Shown here: piece by piece, positions 48,049 through 58,800 of the stretch | How positions within the stretch are numbered: the first letter of the stretch is position 1 | Layout of the letters: the number at the start of each line of letters is the position of its first letter | Source of the DNA: Patella vulgata | Taxonomy: Eukaryota; Mollusca; Gastropoda; Patellidae | Direction of reading: 5' to 3' | Assembly (NCBI RefSeq): GCF_932274485.2 | Contig: NC_065884.2 | Location: 30,771,540 to 30,835,539, forward strand | DNA length: 64,000 bases | Position numbers and translations under genes: made by a program | The notes under the pieces: generated by a model | The model's database searches: none | The model's input: the letters and a program-made list of their open reading frames with translations, nothing else | What the model was told of the DNA's origin: nothing

Positions 48049-50510
48049 ATCCGTCGGCTTTTCGGGTAGAAATCGTGGAATAAGCTTTATTTTGTAGGTT
48101 TTGATGTTTGATTACAAAAAACCAATGTTGACATTTTTTTTGAGTAGGTCTTCACAGTATGGGAGGCCATTATTTGAGGGTAGCCATTTTGCGATAATAT
48201 TTCAAATTATTTTTTATTTTCACCTTATTTATAATGTTATCGACATATCAACTGTGAATTGGCAATGTACTAATATTGGCGGCATTCATGACTATATCTC
48301 AGATTGTTTTCCATCGTTTCATGATGATATTTCCAAGATGGCGCCCATTTTTAGCGGGGAAATCGGTCGATGTGCTGATTTCGATTAAGTAGTAGTGTTT
48401 GGTGTTTATATATGGTTTCGGGGTCACAAATTCCATTCCTGACATTTACAACCTTGTAAAATTATCACATTTTAATATACTTAACATATTACCAAGATGG
48501 CGGGCATTTTTGGCGGGTAAATGAGAGGATGTGCAGATTTTGATTAAGTGGTAGTGTTTGGTGCCAATATATATGTTTACGGGGGTGCAGAATCAATTTC
48601 TGACATTTACAACATTGTAAAATGTTCACATGTTCACATATTTAGTATAATTCCAATATTGCTGCCACTTGTGGCGGGAAAATCGGACGATGGGTTGATT
48701 TCGATTAAGTAGTTGTCTTTGGTGATAATATATATGTTTCGGGGAGGCAGATTCGATTTCTGTCATATACAACTACGTAAAATGGTCGTATGTTCACCAA
48801 TTTAGCATATTTCCAAGATGGTGGAACGTTTATTTATCATCGATTTTCCTGGGAAAGTAAAACCTATTCCTGGCATGAAGGCAAAAAGAGCATAGCGGCA
48901 GCGTGGTGCTTACGTCACGTGCCCATCATGCGCCTGCAACGACCACACCAAGCGCTTACTACAAGATCTTTCTACGCTCATTACCAAGATCTGGCTGCGC
49001 GAAAAGTGTTCCCACCATCATCTCACGGTTACCAGTCAGACCGGGATATTTTCTCACCATACTCCAGTGACAGGCATAAGGCGTCCTCTCGTCACGCCTA
49101 TGGAGACTGGGCCATGCTCACCCGTCCTCATTCACTTTCAAAGCAGAAAACAACCAATAGTCAAGCAATCAAGAACATTTCATAGTTTTCTTGAGGTTTC
49201 CTCTTTGGTTGCTAGACTGGAGCCGATGGGCGAGGCTCAGTATCTTCCCTATATATACATAAAGGTCGTAACAGCGTAGCAAGCATATGGCCAGGAGCTT
49301 CGTTCCAGCCTGGCTGCAACGTGAATGATAGTGGTGGGGACGTGGCTGTAAATGAAATACTTGCTAAGAAGCCCTTTTAGCATAGATTGTGTTATCAACT
49401 GACTTCCAAGATGAATGTAGAACGAACATGTTGAATGATATTGCGCTGGATTTCAACTACTACATTGTTGGTTATTATACCTAATGGGTAAAATCGACAC
49501 AGGCTTCCAGGAACATGCTACAGGCTTATACATAGCAGAATTGGATTCAGAAACCTTTACAGTAATGTGTTTAGAAAACGTCCTGCCACAAACAAAAATA
49601 TGCTGAATGTGTGAACATACCACCATTTCACGCAGTGTAAATGGCAGAAATCGAATCTGCGCCCCCGAAAAACACATATTGACACTAAAACGCGACTACG
49701 TAATCAAAATCAGCACATCGTCCCATTTTCCCGCCTGACATGAAAGCCATATTGGAAATATGCTAAATATGTGAACATGTGATAATTTTACACAGTAGTA
49801 AACGGCAAAAATGGAATCTGCTCCCCAAAAAAACATATCCTGGTACCATAGACGACTACTTATTCAATATCCGCACATCGTTCCATTTTCCCGCCAAATA
49901 TGGCCGTCATATTGTAAATGTGTAAAATAATCATTTTACACAGTTGTTACTGACCGAAATGGATTCTGTGCCCTTGAAAACATATATATTGACACCAACG
50001 ACGACTACTTAATCAATATCAGCACATCGTCCTATTTTCCCGCCAAAAAATGACCGCCATCTTGAAAATATGCTAAGTATATGAACATGTGATCATTTTA
50101 CAAGGTTGTAAATGTCAGGAATGGAATCTGTGGCCCCGAAAACATATATGTTGACACCAAGCACTGCTACTTAATCGAAATCAGCACATCGTCCGATTTT
50201 CCCGCTAAAAATGGTCGCCATCTTGGAAATATCATACTGAAATAATGAAAAACAATCTGAAGTATAGTCATGAACCCTGCCAATATTAATACATTGCCAA
50301 ATCACAGTTGATATGTCGATAACATTATAAATAGGGTGTAAATAATAAAATAAGTTGCAATATTATCGCAAAATGGCTACCCTCAAATAATGGCATCCCA
50401 TACTATGAAGACCTACTCAGAAAAAATGTCAACATTGGTTTTTTGTAATCAAACATCAAAACCTACAAAATAAAGCTTATTCATGATTTCTATCCGAAAA
50501 GCCGACGGAT
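48049..50510. mobile_element. 2.5-kb foldback-type element with tandemly repeated arms
   Basis: The outer ends ATCCGTCGGCTTTTCGG and its reverse complement enclose arms of at least 700 bases. A near-identical outer stretch (AAGCTTTATTTTGTAGGTTT and onward) is followed by about four tandem units of about 155 bases per arm. Each unit has a CCAAGATGGCGGGCAT or similar block, GCGGGAAAATCGG, GTGCTGATTTCGATTAAGTA and TTTGGTGTCAATATATATGT. The core (about 48830-49650) is GC-richer and holds a 131-codon frame (48790-49185) that starts within an arm unit and matches nothing I know. The plan resembles the element at 6564-9171, but the sequences are different. Confidence 0.72.
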
Positions 50511-50979
50511 GGGAATTATGTAACAAACCGAATCCGACTATAGGTCTACAGTACTCAGTACTCTACATTGGAATATATCATAATATGCAATATTATGCCA
50601 ATTAAGCCTAACCAATCAAATATGAAAACATCTTTCACCAAATATATACTCTTACAAAATGAAATTTTTGATGATATATATTGCTGTTCTTATAATCTAT
50701 TAGATCTATGTTATTATGGCGCAGCAGTATTTATTATATTTATAGCACTGGGCCTAGCACTCGACGATGACTCGTATCGTACTCGTAGCAGACACGGCAT
50801 AGGACCTACTCTGGGTACCATATCCACCACTCGGATGTTTACATTTTCTTCTGTTCAATTGCGAAACGTCTTCTTTAGCCGCCATGTTTAGTGACATTAC
50901 AGACAAACCCCAAGATGTAGTGCGCAAATTACTTTTATGCAAATGAAGCAGTCGCCACTCTGTCTATTTTTACTCTGTG

Positions 50980-51111
50980 AAAGTTGTATGCATATAGGTT
51001 TGTTTACATTAGTGCCGTAGCTAGGCCTAGTCTACTTGCAATTTGAAAGTTGTATGCATATAGGTTTGTTTACATTAGTGCCGTAGCTAGGCCTAGTCTA
51101 CTTGCAATTTG
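50980..51111 (+). repeat. 66-bp perfect tandem duplication
   Basis: AAAGTTGTATGCATATAGGT and the 46 bases that follow, to GCAATTTG, occur twice in a row with no change seen. The first copy starts with the right target-site duplication of the 6.5-kb element. The identity of the copies implies a recent event. Confidence 0.9.
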
Positions 51112-51404
51112 TTGCAGTGTGACAGCATGACGTTTCCCTCTTAACAATATATCTTCTTTTACTTTAATTTTATGAATTACTGGTTATTTTTTTTTTTTTT
51201 TAAAGTCGAATAAGGTTGTATGGTCAAAGTTTTAACTGAGCAGCTCCATAAAAATTAAAATTGTTTTTTTATTTATGACTGACCTTGACCTGTCAAATCC
51301 TTTTACTTTTAAATTCGAAATAATCTTGGAAAAAAAATAATTATATCTGAACCTTATGTTTTGTTTGTGGGAACCTTTATATTTTGATTTTATGAATATT
51401 TCAG

Positions 51405-51526
51405 ATCTTTAAAAAAAATCTGGGTCCACATATAGAAGATTAAAAGAAGGGTTAGGGAGTCTACCAACCTTAATTCTTCCTCAGAAAAGCGTAACAACAA
51501 AGAAATTGGACCAAAGGAAGCCACCG
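51405..51526 (+). pseudogene. THAP-domain gene, probable second exon
   Basis: After acceptor ATGAATATTTCAG one frame reads S-G-S-T-Y-R-R-L-K-E-G and S-L-P-T-L-I-L-P-Q-K-S, ending at CCACCG|GTAACT. From family knowledge, THAP domains are followed by LLGxxxRRxLKxGAVPTLNLP, which this resembles closely. The run of A after the acceptor appears to have shifted the frame relative to exon 1. Its distance from exon 1 (7.1 kb) shrinks to about 0.58 kb when the 6.5-kb element is disregarded. No other exon of the same protein was firmly identified. Confidence 0.6.
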
Positions 51527-51619
51527 GTAACTTAAATTTATGTTAACTTAATTATGAATATGAACATTCAATGTTTCCTTATTAAATATCAGTATATGAA
51601 CATTTAATTCATCAATATT

Positions 51620-51765
51620 AAACAGACATTATGCAAGAGCTAAATCTGTCAATTGCAGGTCTTTCTTTAGGCCTGGAATGTTATCTTAATTATTAATTAG
51701 ACATTAATTAACTTATCCAGACCAAAATCAACGCTCGATGGCATCGCTAGGCTGCGATATATACT
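51620..51765 (+). repeat. Repeat shared in inverted orientation with 62460-62610
   Basis: ATTATGCAAGAGCTAAATCT, TTCTTTAGGCCTGGAATGTT, ATTATTAATTAGACATTAAT, AACTTATCCAG and CTCGATGGCATCG all recur in the same order in reverse complement at 62606-62465, about 85% alike by eye. Confidence 0.8.
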
Positions 51766-51992
51766 GGATTAGAACACAGTCTGCTGCTTCTGATTAAATC
51801 AAAAAATGAATAATCGAGACTATGTTTTTTATCGTAGGCCAAAAATTTAATCACTAAATACTTGGCTCAGGGTGGGTCAATTTGACTGAAATTTTCAGCA
51901 AATTCCCTATACATTATTTAGTTTTTAACTATTATATTGAGAACTACCAGCTCTTTATGTAATCTCCCATAATTTTATTTATAAATTCTTGT

Positions 51993-52625
51993 ATGAATAT
52001 CCAATTCTTCTTTTTATTTACTTTTATAATTTTTTCGATTTTATTCAGAAACCGAGAAAATTATGAATACATGTATGAGAATCCAATTCTTCTTGTTTTA
52101 ATTGAATTTTTTATGAATTTGTCTATTTGTCCAAGGAAAACCGAGGAAATACAATGTTTACATATAAACGAAGTAACTTTTCAGATGTTGCAGAAATCAT
52201 CTTTATGTCAAATGCCTGCTTCGTGGCTATGTCAGTCTTCAAGTGATTTTATCTATCTGTTTAAAACTGAAGATAAAAGAGTAACATACCATTTAACCAT
52301 TGACAAGGACTTGAATTGTGAAGTACAATATAATAATTTTTTGTTTCTTGTTCAAATTAAAGTTTCATTTTCTATTGATTTACTTATAAGAACTGTTTAG
52401 AATATGAAGATATGTAGGGGCATAACATCAAAACAGTTACAGTCTTATTCTCAACGTCAGCCTACAACTGCAAGATATTTCAGACACGTTGATCTTTTCA
52501 TGAACACAAGTCAACATATAAATTACGAAAGCTGTGTACTTGCTTCTGTATGTAATAGTTTTGTTGAGGACACTCAAAAAGAGATTTTTTTAAGTTGTCG
52601 ACAGATTAACAGAGAAAGTAAATAG
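51993..52625 (+). pseudogene. Unrecognised coding-like stretch, possibly the rest of the THAP gene
   Basis: Two adjacent frames (51993-52400 and 52404-52625) are separated only by a stop and one base pair of spacing in the same frame. The middle part has protein-like composition: L-H-I-N-E-V-T-F-Q-M-L, C-Q-M-P-A-S-W-L-C-Q, R-V-T-Y-H-L-T-I-D-K-D-L. No family was recognised. Its position downstream of the THAP exons on the same strand is the only link to them. The first 40 residues are AT-rich and probably intron. Confidence 0.35.
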
Positions 52626-53164
52626 CAATAATAATAGTTTATTTCACATATATGGCTACATAGCACATTGCATATTCAGATTTTGATTGACAATATATAA
52701 TTCAAAGAATCAATATTTACATATTTGTAAATGTAATTTACAATTCAAAAATAGATTAGCAATAATATACAGTTGCCATATAAACCAGCAAAAAGTGATA
52801 GAATATAATCATGTGGTACGAATTTGATTAAAATGTAGATTTGAATGACTCTACTCCACATAGATTTCAGGTCAAATGAGAAGTTATAGAGTTAAACTGT
52901 GATCAGTGATGTCAGGTATTTTATTTACTGCACTTTTCTGCAAGTATTTCACACAATGAAAGAAACAAAAACATAGATTATAAAGATAATTTCATACAAC
53001 AAATAGAAAGTGTATAATTAAACTAAACATTTCCTGGCTCTATTGGAATTAATATCGACATTGGAAGTATAAAAATATAAATGTGATTGAATCTAGGATT
53101 AAATCTAGAATTTAATCAGCAGTGTTCTACAGATTTTTTATTTCTTGTTATTACTGTAGTTAAG
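52626..53164. other. Non-coding DNA, nothing recognised
   Basis: AT-rich stretch before a SINE; no motif or repeat structure noticed. Confidence 0.4.
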
Positions 53165-53423
53165 GGGGGGTTGGATGGCTGAATGGTTAGCGTGCGCGCG
53201 CTGTATCATAAAGTCTGTCATTGAGTCGACTGGCGGGGTTTCGAATCCCCGATTGTACGTGACAAGGAGTAGGGTCGCCTGTCCAACCTCGTGGGTTTTC
53301 TCCGGGTCCTTCGGTTTCCTCCCACTGCTAAAGACCCCTACGCGCAAGCGAATTATTGAAATAAAATTAAACCATATGTTAGTCCCAAAATGACCTAGTT
53401 TGTGTCGAGTGGACGTTAAACCC

Positions 53424-53456
<33 letters not shown>
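53165..53456 (+). repeat. SINE family B, full-length reference copy
   Basis: The head GGTTGGATGGCTGAATGGTT (A-box region) and GGGTTTCGAATCCCCG (B box) are tRNA-like, with a long variable region as in Ser/Leu-type tRNAs. The body carries GACAAGGAGTAGGGTCGCCT, GTGGGTTTTCTCCGGGTCC, GGTTTCCTCCCACTGCTAAA and GCGAATTATTGAAATAAAAT. It ends GTCGAGTGGACGTTAAACCC, ATTT and about fifteen CT repeats. It shares the GGACGTTAAACCC end with family A. Confidence 0.9.
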
Positions 53457-53457
<1 letters not shown>

Positions 53458-53607
53458 TACTGTAGTTAATAAGTAATGAAAAGAAAACAAGGCCCCGAGT
53501 TCACAAAGCATTCTCAGTCTTAGGTTAAGGGTTTACTCAAAATTGTTTGTCTTATGTTAACTAAAATATAGCCCTTTTTAAACTATTGTGAATTTAATGT
53601 AAATATA

Positions 53608-54911
53608 CTATTCAAAAAAAGTAGGGGATATTTGATTTTGGGGGCGTAATACTAAAATATGCAAATGACTACGAAAAAAGTCACTATAGAACCTAACAGA
53701 AGAAACATTTCCAGTTACATGTGACGCCCAAACGCACCAATAGCTACCGCATGGAATGCAGGTGATGCTTGGGATCATCATTGGGGTCCAACCCAAGATT
53801 TGCACGACTCTGACTTTGAATGTTACAGTCATTGTGGCATTGAATTCCAGGGTGGAAACATCAGTTTAATTGTTTTAGTGACCAGAAAACAAATTTTGAT
53901 ATGCGGTTGTGGCGCGGACGATGAATGTTTCTCAGTCTGTCATAAGCAGGCTATGGTCCAGATACCGTGATACACAATCTGTACAGGACAGACCACGCTC
54001 AGGTCGACCAAGGGCGACAACTCAAGCCCAGGATCGATTTATCCGTACCTTGGCCTTGAGAAATCGTGTCATCACAGCAAATCAGATCAGCGCTCGTCTT
54101 CAAACAGACACTGGTGTGAGAGTGAGTGGCCAGACGGTTCGGAATCGACTGCATAGGGGTCACCTTCGCGCCCGACGTCCTCGCGTGATCCCTTGTTTGA
54201 GAGATCATCACATTCAGGCAAGACGTCGTTGGTGTAGGGATCGTCAACACTGGGATAATCGACGCTGGAGCAATGTGATGTTTTCAGATGAGTCAAGGTT
54301 CACTGTTGATTTTTTGGACAGACGTAGGAGGGTGTGGCGTCGTCGAAACGAGCGCTTCCAAGACGTTAACGTCATCAGACATGATCGATTTGGGGGTGGT
54401 TCTGTTATGGTGTGGGGAGGCATCACTGTTGCTGGAAGAACGGCTTTACATGTTGTTGCAGGGCGTGTTACAGGCCAGTACTACCGGGACAACATCTTGG
54501 CAGTCCATGTTGTGCCGTCATGGCCGCCGTTTCATCTTCCAGGATGACAACGTAAGATGTCACAGGGCCAGGATCGTTACAGGTTACCTCCAACAACAGA
54601 ACATCACCACATTACCTTGGCCAGCACTGAGTCCAGACCTCTCCCCCATCGAGCATGTCTGGGACATGCTTGGACAGAGGTTACGTCAACGTCAACAACG
54701 TCCTGCCAATGTCCAAGAACTTGCTGCTGCGTTGCAACAGGAATGGGACAATCTGGACCAAAATGACCTTAGACGTCTCAAGTCTAACGATCATTTGGAA
54801 TAAATCGATGAATGTGAACTTCATTTCATTTTGTCATTTGTTTCTTCGTCAGTTTCATTAGGTGACTTTAATAAAACTTAAAAATCAAATATCCCCTACT
54901 TTTTTTGAATA
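53608..54911 (+). mobile_element. Tc1-like DNA transposon, copy 2, internally deleted
   Basis: The same ends as copy 1 (CTATTCAAAAAAAGTAGGGG). The left flank is TA (53606-53607); the last base of the right end is lost or blurred by flanking TATATA. Relative to copy 1 it lacks 64, 11 and about 147 bases in three places. The rest is nearly identical, with only scattered substitutions. It sits inside a palindromic MITE. Confidence 0.9.
53901..54783 (+). pseudogene. Tc1-like transposase, deleted copy
   Basis: The frame keeps most of the helix-turn-helix, the GRPR linker and the three catalytic motifs (S-D-E-S-R-F, Q-D-D-N-V-R-C-H, S-P-I-E-H-V-W-D). A 64-bp loss after the ATG removes the first part and shifts the frame. 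An 11-bp loss between the first and second catalytic motifs shifts it again, at a CCGT repeat. A 147-bp loss removes the last residues. It has Arg (CGA) where copy 1 has its stop, so the two copies complement each other in showing the ancestral sequence. The product would be inactive. Confidence 0.9.
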
Positions 54912-55047
54912 TATATCAATAAGAAACTATGTGCAAAAATTTGTGTTTCTGGATCAAAGATATTTCTCAAAAACAGTGATTGAAAGTTGAGTAAATTCTT
55001 AAGTCTGGGAATGCTTTGTGAACTTGGGGCCAGGTTGATGATTGTAA

Positions 55048-55761
55048 ATGAAACGGCCTTCGTTTCTCGTTCGTTTTTATAAGGGTAGATAACCCTTTTC
55101 ATGTCCATTTATTGAATGATTTATGTAGATAATGTATATATTTCTAATGCGTTTATATTTTGTTGTAGTATCAATCTGTAGTATGTTTTGCTAATTTTAA
55201 ATATGTATAATATGTGTATGTTTCACATTTGTAATAATTATTAATATTCATTCTTTGTCTGAAATATTTCCTAAATCATTTCCATTTTGCTATGTTTATT
55301 ATTACTAAACTTATACTTGATAATTTGCTGTCTCATAGTGTGATTGGACTGTATCTACGTAAGTAGTATTTTTCAATTGCTTAAGATATTCTCGCTAATA
55401 CTCAGTATAACTGATCAAAGGTTTGAGTTTTGAATTAACGAAACCGCCTAATCAACATACCGGGGTAGCGAGTTGTAACACCCTTCTCAATAAATCTTAT
55501 GTACCTACATATATTTAAGTAAGTATCTGATCATAAGTAACATGTTATACACATTGTAATTTTCTTGGTTTATAAATACACATTACTTATAATTTGGCCT
55601 TCTCTTATTCTTTGCTTGGCTAATTCCAAACCTTGTCTCCGGGAGGGGAGCCTTTGCGTTTTGCTTACTTTACCCGAGGTTCGTGATTGGCCTAATATCA
55701 ATCACTGGTGGCAGAGTTCCTATACCCCAAACCCTGTCGTCGAATATTAACCGGCGCTACA
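55048..55761 (+). repeat. 5' LTR of the Ty3/gypsy element
   Basis: About 714 bp, starting ATGAAACGGCC and ending CCGGCGCTACA. It matches 61066-61785 in the same direction. The promoter and polyadenylation signals are expected in the LTR by family; AATAAA at 55490-55495 is a candidate poly(A) signal. Confidence 0.92.
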
Positions 55762-55790
55762 GAAATTTGGTGGCAGAGGTGGGATACCTC
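55762..55790 (+). other. Primer-binding site of the Ty3/gypsy element
   Basis: TGGTGGCAGAGGTGGGA, a few bases after the 5' LTR, begins with TGG, the complement of the CCA tail of a tRNA. The sequence is of the type assigned to tRNA-Leu primers in other gypsy elements; that tRNA is an inference. Confidence 0.6.
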
Positions 55791-55819
55791 TTTAAATCAT
55801 AATCCTACAGTACAGGTAA

Positions 55820-58800
55820 GTCAGTGGTATTAGACATGGAGACTGGATCAGTATTGACTCCGCCGCTTTCAAAGGATAAAGAGATCCACTTCAAGGACTC
55901 AATTCCTCAGGAGCGGATCGATGAGTTAGGTGAGGAGCTCCATAGTCTAAGCGTAAGTTTGAACTTACCACTTGCAGGATCAGTTGATGGTGATCCGACA
56001 GAAATTGGTACAGGTGCAAGGCCTAAAGAAGGCCATGATAAGTCTCGTGTGAGACGACAGATATTTGAGAATCCCGAAGTTACCTCTGAAAGCATTCGCT
56101 CTACGGAGTTTGACAATGCTCACAGACCAATGGTATTTAACAAGGAAGAAAGTAGAGCCCTTGAGAGCAGGACTAGATTAGAGGATATAAATCCTCAATT
56201 GAGTACAAGACTCAAGTTTAGAAAACCTATCTTACAACCAATGTCCTTTGATGGGTCTGGTTCCTTGATGGACTACAAGGTACATTTTGAAACGTGTAAT
56301 AAATAGCTGGACAATGGAAGAGCGCGGCTATTATTTAGCAGGTGCCCTTAAAGGAAATGCTCAGCAAATATTAAGCTCGTTACCTAGTAAATACAGATAT
56401 AATGACAATAAGTTGTTAAATGCTTTAGATAGCCGATTCCAGTCACGAAATCAAACACAGTTATACAGAAGTGAACTTAAAGTAAGAAGAAGAAAGTCTG
56501 GTGAAAAACTGACAGAATTGGGTCAAAGTATCAAAAGGCTTGTTATTCTAGCTTATCCTTGCAGGATGACTCTGATATGGTGTGGAAGATTCAGCAAAAT
56601 CGCCCTTCAACTATTGAGGAAGCTATACAACTTGCTCTGCAGCTAGAATCTTTTCGGTATGCGGAAAGCCAGAAAAATCAGTGAGAAAAGTACACAAGAG
56701 CCATACATGAGGATAAAGAGCCATCGTTACATGAAAAGGTTTCTTCCCTTTTCAAAATGATTGAACAGTTAAAAGAGATAAACGTGTTACTTGTTATAAT
56801 TGCAGAGAGCCTGGACATTTATCCATTGATTGCAAAAGAGAAAGGCGACGTTATAATGCTCGCCCCGTCACTAGAAGTCAAATAAGAAGAAAAGTTTATG
56901 AATCTCAAACGTTCTATAATAAACCAAATGAAGGAGGTCTCCATGCAGAGATGGAAGTAGGCGGGGTGAAATCTCAACGCCTAATAGATACAGGAGCCAC
57001 GGTAACTCTTATCTCCGAACCACTATTTGATAATATGTCACGAAAGCCTAGACTTGAAAATCTGGGATATGACCTGAAACTAGCCAATGGGGAACACATG
57101 AAAACTAAAGGAAAAGCTAGTTTCAGTTTTAAGATTGGTGACTTGCAATGTGAACATAACGCTGTAGTTGCTCCTATCGGGTCCCAATGTATTATTGGCT
57201 TAGATTTTCTCAGAGATCAAGATTGTAAACTTGATTTAAAAGAGAAATGCATATACTTTAAAGGTCAAAAGATAAATCTTTCTATACAAGGTTCAGTTGG
57301 AGTTTACAGAGTTTCATCATCTCATACAATACAGATTCCGGCTAGACACGAATGTATAATACATGGATTCTTGCCCATTGAAACACGGAAACTGATCGAC
57401 GGGGTAAGTGGAGTTATAGAGCCACACGAAAAGCTCTCACAGTTTGATGGGTTAGTTGGTGCCCATGTAATAACAAAGATTGCACAGACTAGTCCCATAC
57501 CAGTAAGATTAATGAACGCATCTGATGAAAATATAACAGTATACATGAACACAACTTTAGCTAAATTTTGTCCTGTTGATGATGAACCAGAGATAACAGG
57601 GAATTTAGGTGGCATAAGTGTAGTGAAGCATCCGGAGGTGCAGCCACATCTACAAGAACTTGTAGACAAATCTGCCAGGGAGCTTGGCCGAAGTCAGAAA
57701 CGTGGTTAAACAGATTTACTGTTAAGAAACCAATCACTATTCGCTAAAGATGATTTCGATCTTGGCAGGACGAACATATGTCAACACGAAATTAATGTCG
57801 GAAAAGCTAAACCCCTCAAACAGAAAGCACGACGATTGCCAATCTTTCAAAGGAAAGAAGTTGATGAAGCCTTAGAAAAGATGCTTCAACAGAATTTTAT
57901 TGAGCCAAGTCACATCGCATCGCCAGTAGTTTTAGTCAAAAAGAAAGACGGGAGCAAAAGATTCTGTGTTGATTACAGAGCACAGAATTCTTTCACAGAA
58001 AAGGATGCATATCCACTTCCCAGAATAGATGAGACCCTTGATGCGTTGACAGGGGTTAACTGGTTCTCAACTCTTGACTTAGCCTCTGGTTATTGGCAGG
58101 TGGAGGTTGATGAGAAAGATAAACCAAAGACAGCTTTTACAACTTTCAGAGGTCTTTATCAATTCAGAGTAATGCCTTTTGGGCTTTGTAACGCCCCTAG
58201 CACATTCGAAAGACTAATGGAACGAGTGTTATCTGGTCTCCAATGGCAAATATGTCTTGTTTATTTAGACGACATTATTATTTATTCGAAATCATTTGAA
58301 GAGCACCTAGACAGACTCCAGCAGGTTTTCTCAAAACTAAAGTCTGCTGGTTTAAAGCGAAAACCCAGTAAGTGCCAGCTTTTGCGGAAGGAAGTTAATT
58401 TTTGGGGCCAAAGTAGAGGTGGTAAAGAATTGCAGAAAACCCTCAAATTTGAAAGAGCTACGAAGTTTTATGGGTTTATGCTCTTACTACCGCAGATTCA
58501 TTGCTGGATTTTCCAAGATTGCGACTCCTTTAAATAAACTTACGCAGAAAGGAGAAAACTTTAAGTGGAATAAGGAACAGAACGAGTCTTTTGAAACCCT
58601 TAAAGCAAAGCTTACAACTGCTCCAATATTAACATATCCAGATCCCAGTCAGCCTTTTATAGTGGATACAGATGCGAGTGGGTATGGTTTAGGTGGAGTA
58701 TTATCCCAAAAGACTGATGGTGTAGAAAAAGTCGTAGCCTATGCTAGCCGTAGCTTAACTAAACCTGAACAAAAGTATTGTGCTACTAGAAAGGAATTAT

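Larger units (their letters stand above)
44463..50979. mobile_element. 6.5-kb inverted-repeat DNA element inserted between THAP exons
   Basis: The left end CACAGAGTAAAAATAACCAG followed by AGTGGCGACT is matched by the reverse complement of the right end (50950-50979) at 28 of 30 bases. AAAGTTG stands directly outside both ends (44456-44462 and 50980-50986), a 7-base target duplication. A second inner match (GCGCAATGCATCTTGGGAAT and TTGTCTGTAAT near 44523-44552) is mirrored near 50907-50936. Inside are a foldback element (45301-46860), a SINE B piece and another foldback (48049-50510). No transposase was recognised; a 43-residue frame on the minus strand from 50885 begins next to the right end. 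7-8-base duplications fit hAT or P types, but the class is open. Confidence 0.72.
53491..55031. mobile_element. Palindromic MITE carrying a Tc1-like insertion
   Basis: The left arm GGCCCCGAGTTCACAAAGCA is followed by TTCTCAGTCTTAGGTTAAG. The right arm (to 55031), reversed, reads GGCCCCAAGTTCACAAAGCA, TTCCCAGACTTAAG. The arms are about 45-50 bases. Between them lies the Tc1-like copy 2 plus about 140 bases of MITE interior. The GGCCCYRWGTTCACAAA start resembles one near 15600, hinting at a family. Confidence 0.65.

Noticed and set aside
53138-53425. Frames on either strand at 38437-38994 and 53138-53425 with matching peptides
   Set aside because: They are translations of SINE family B, not protein genes.
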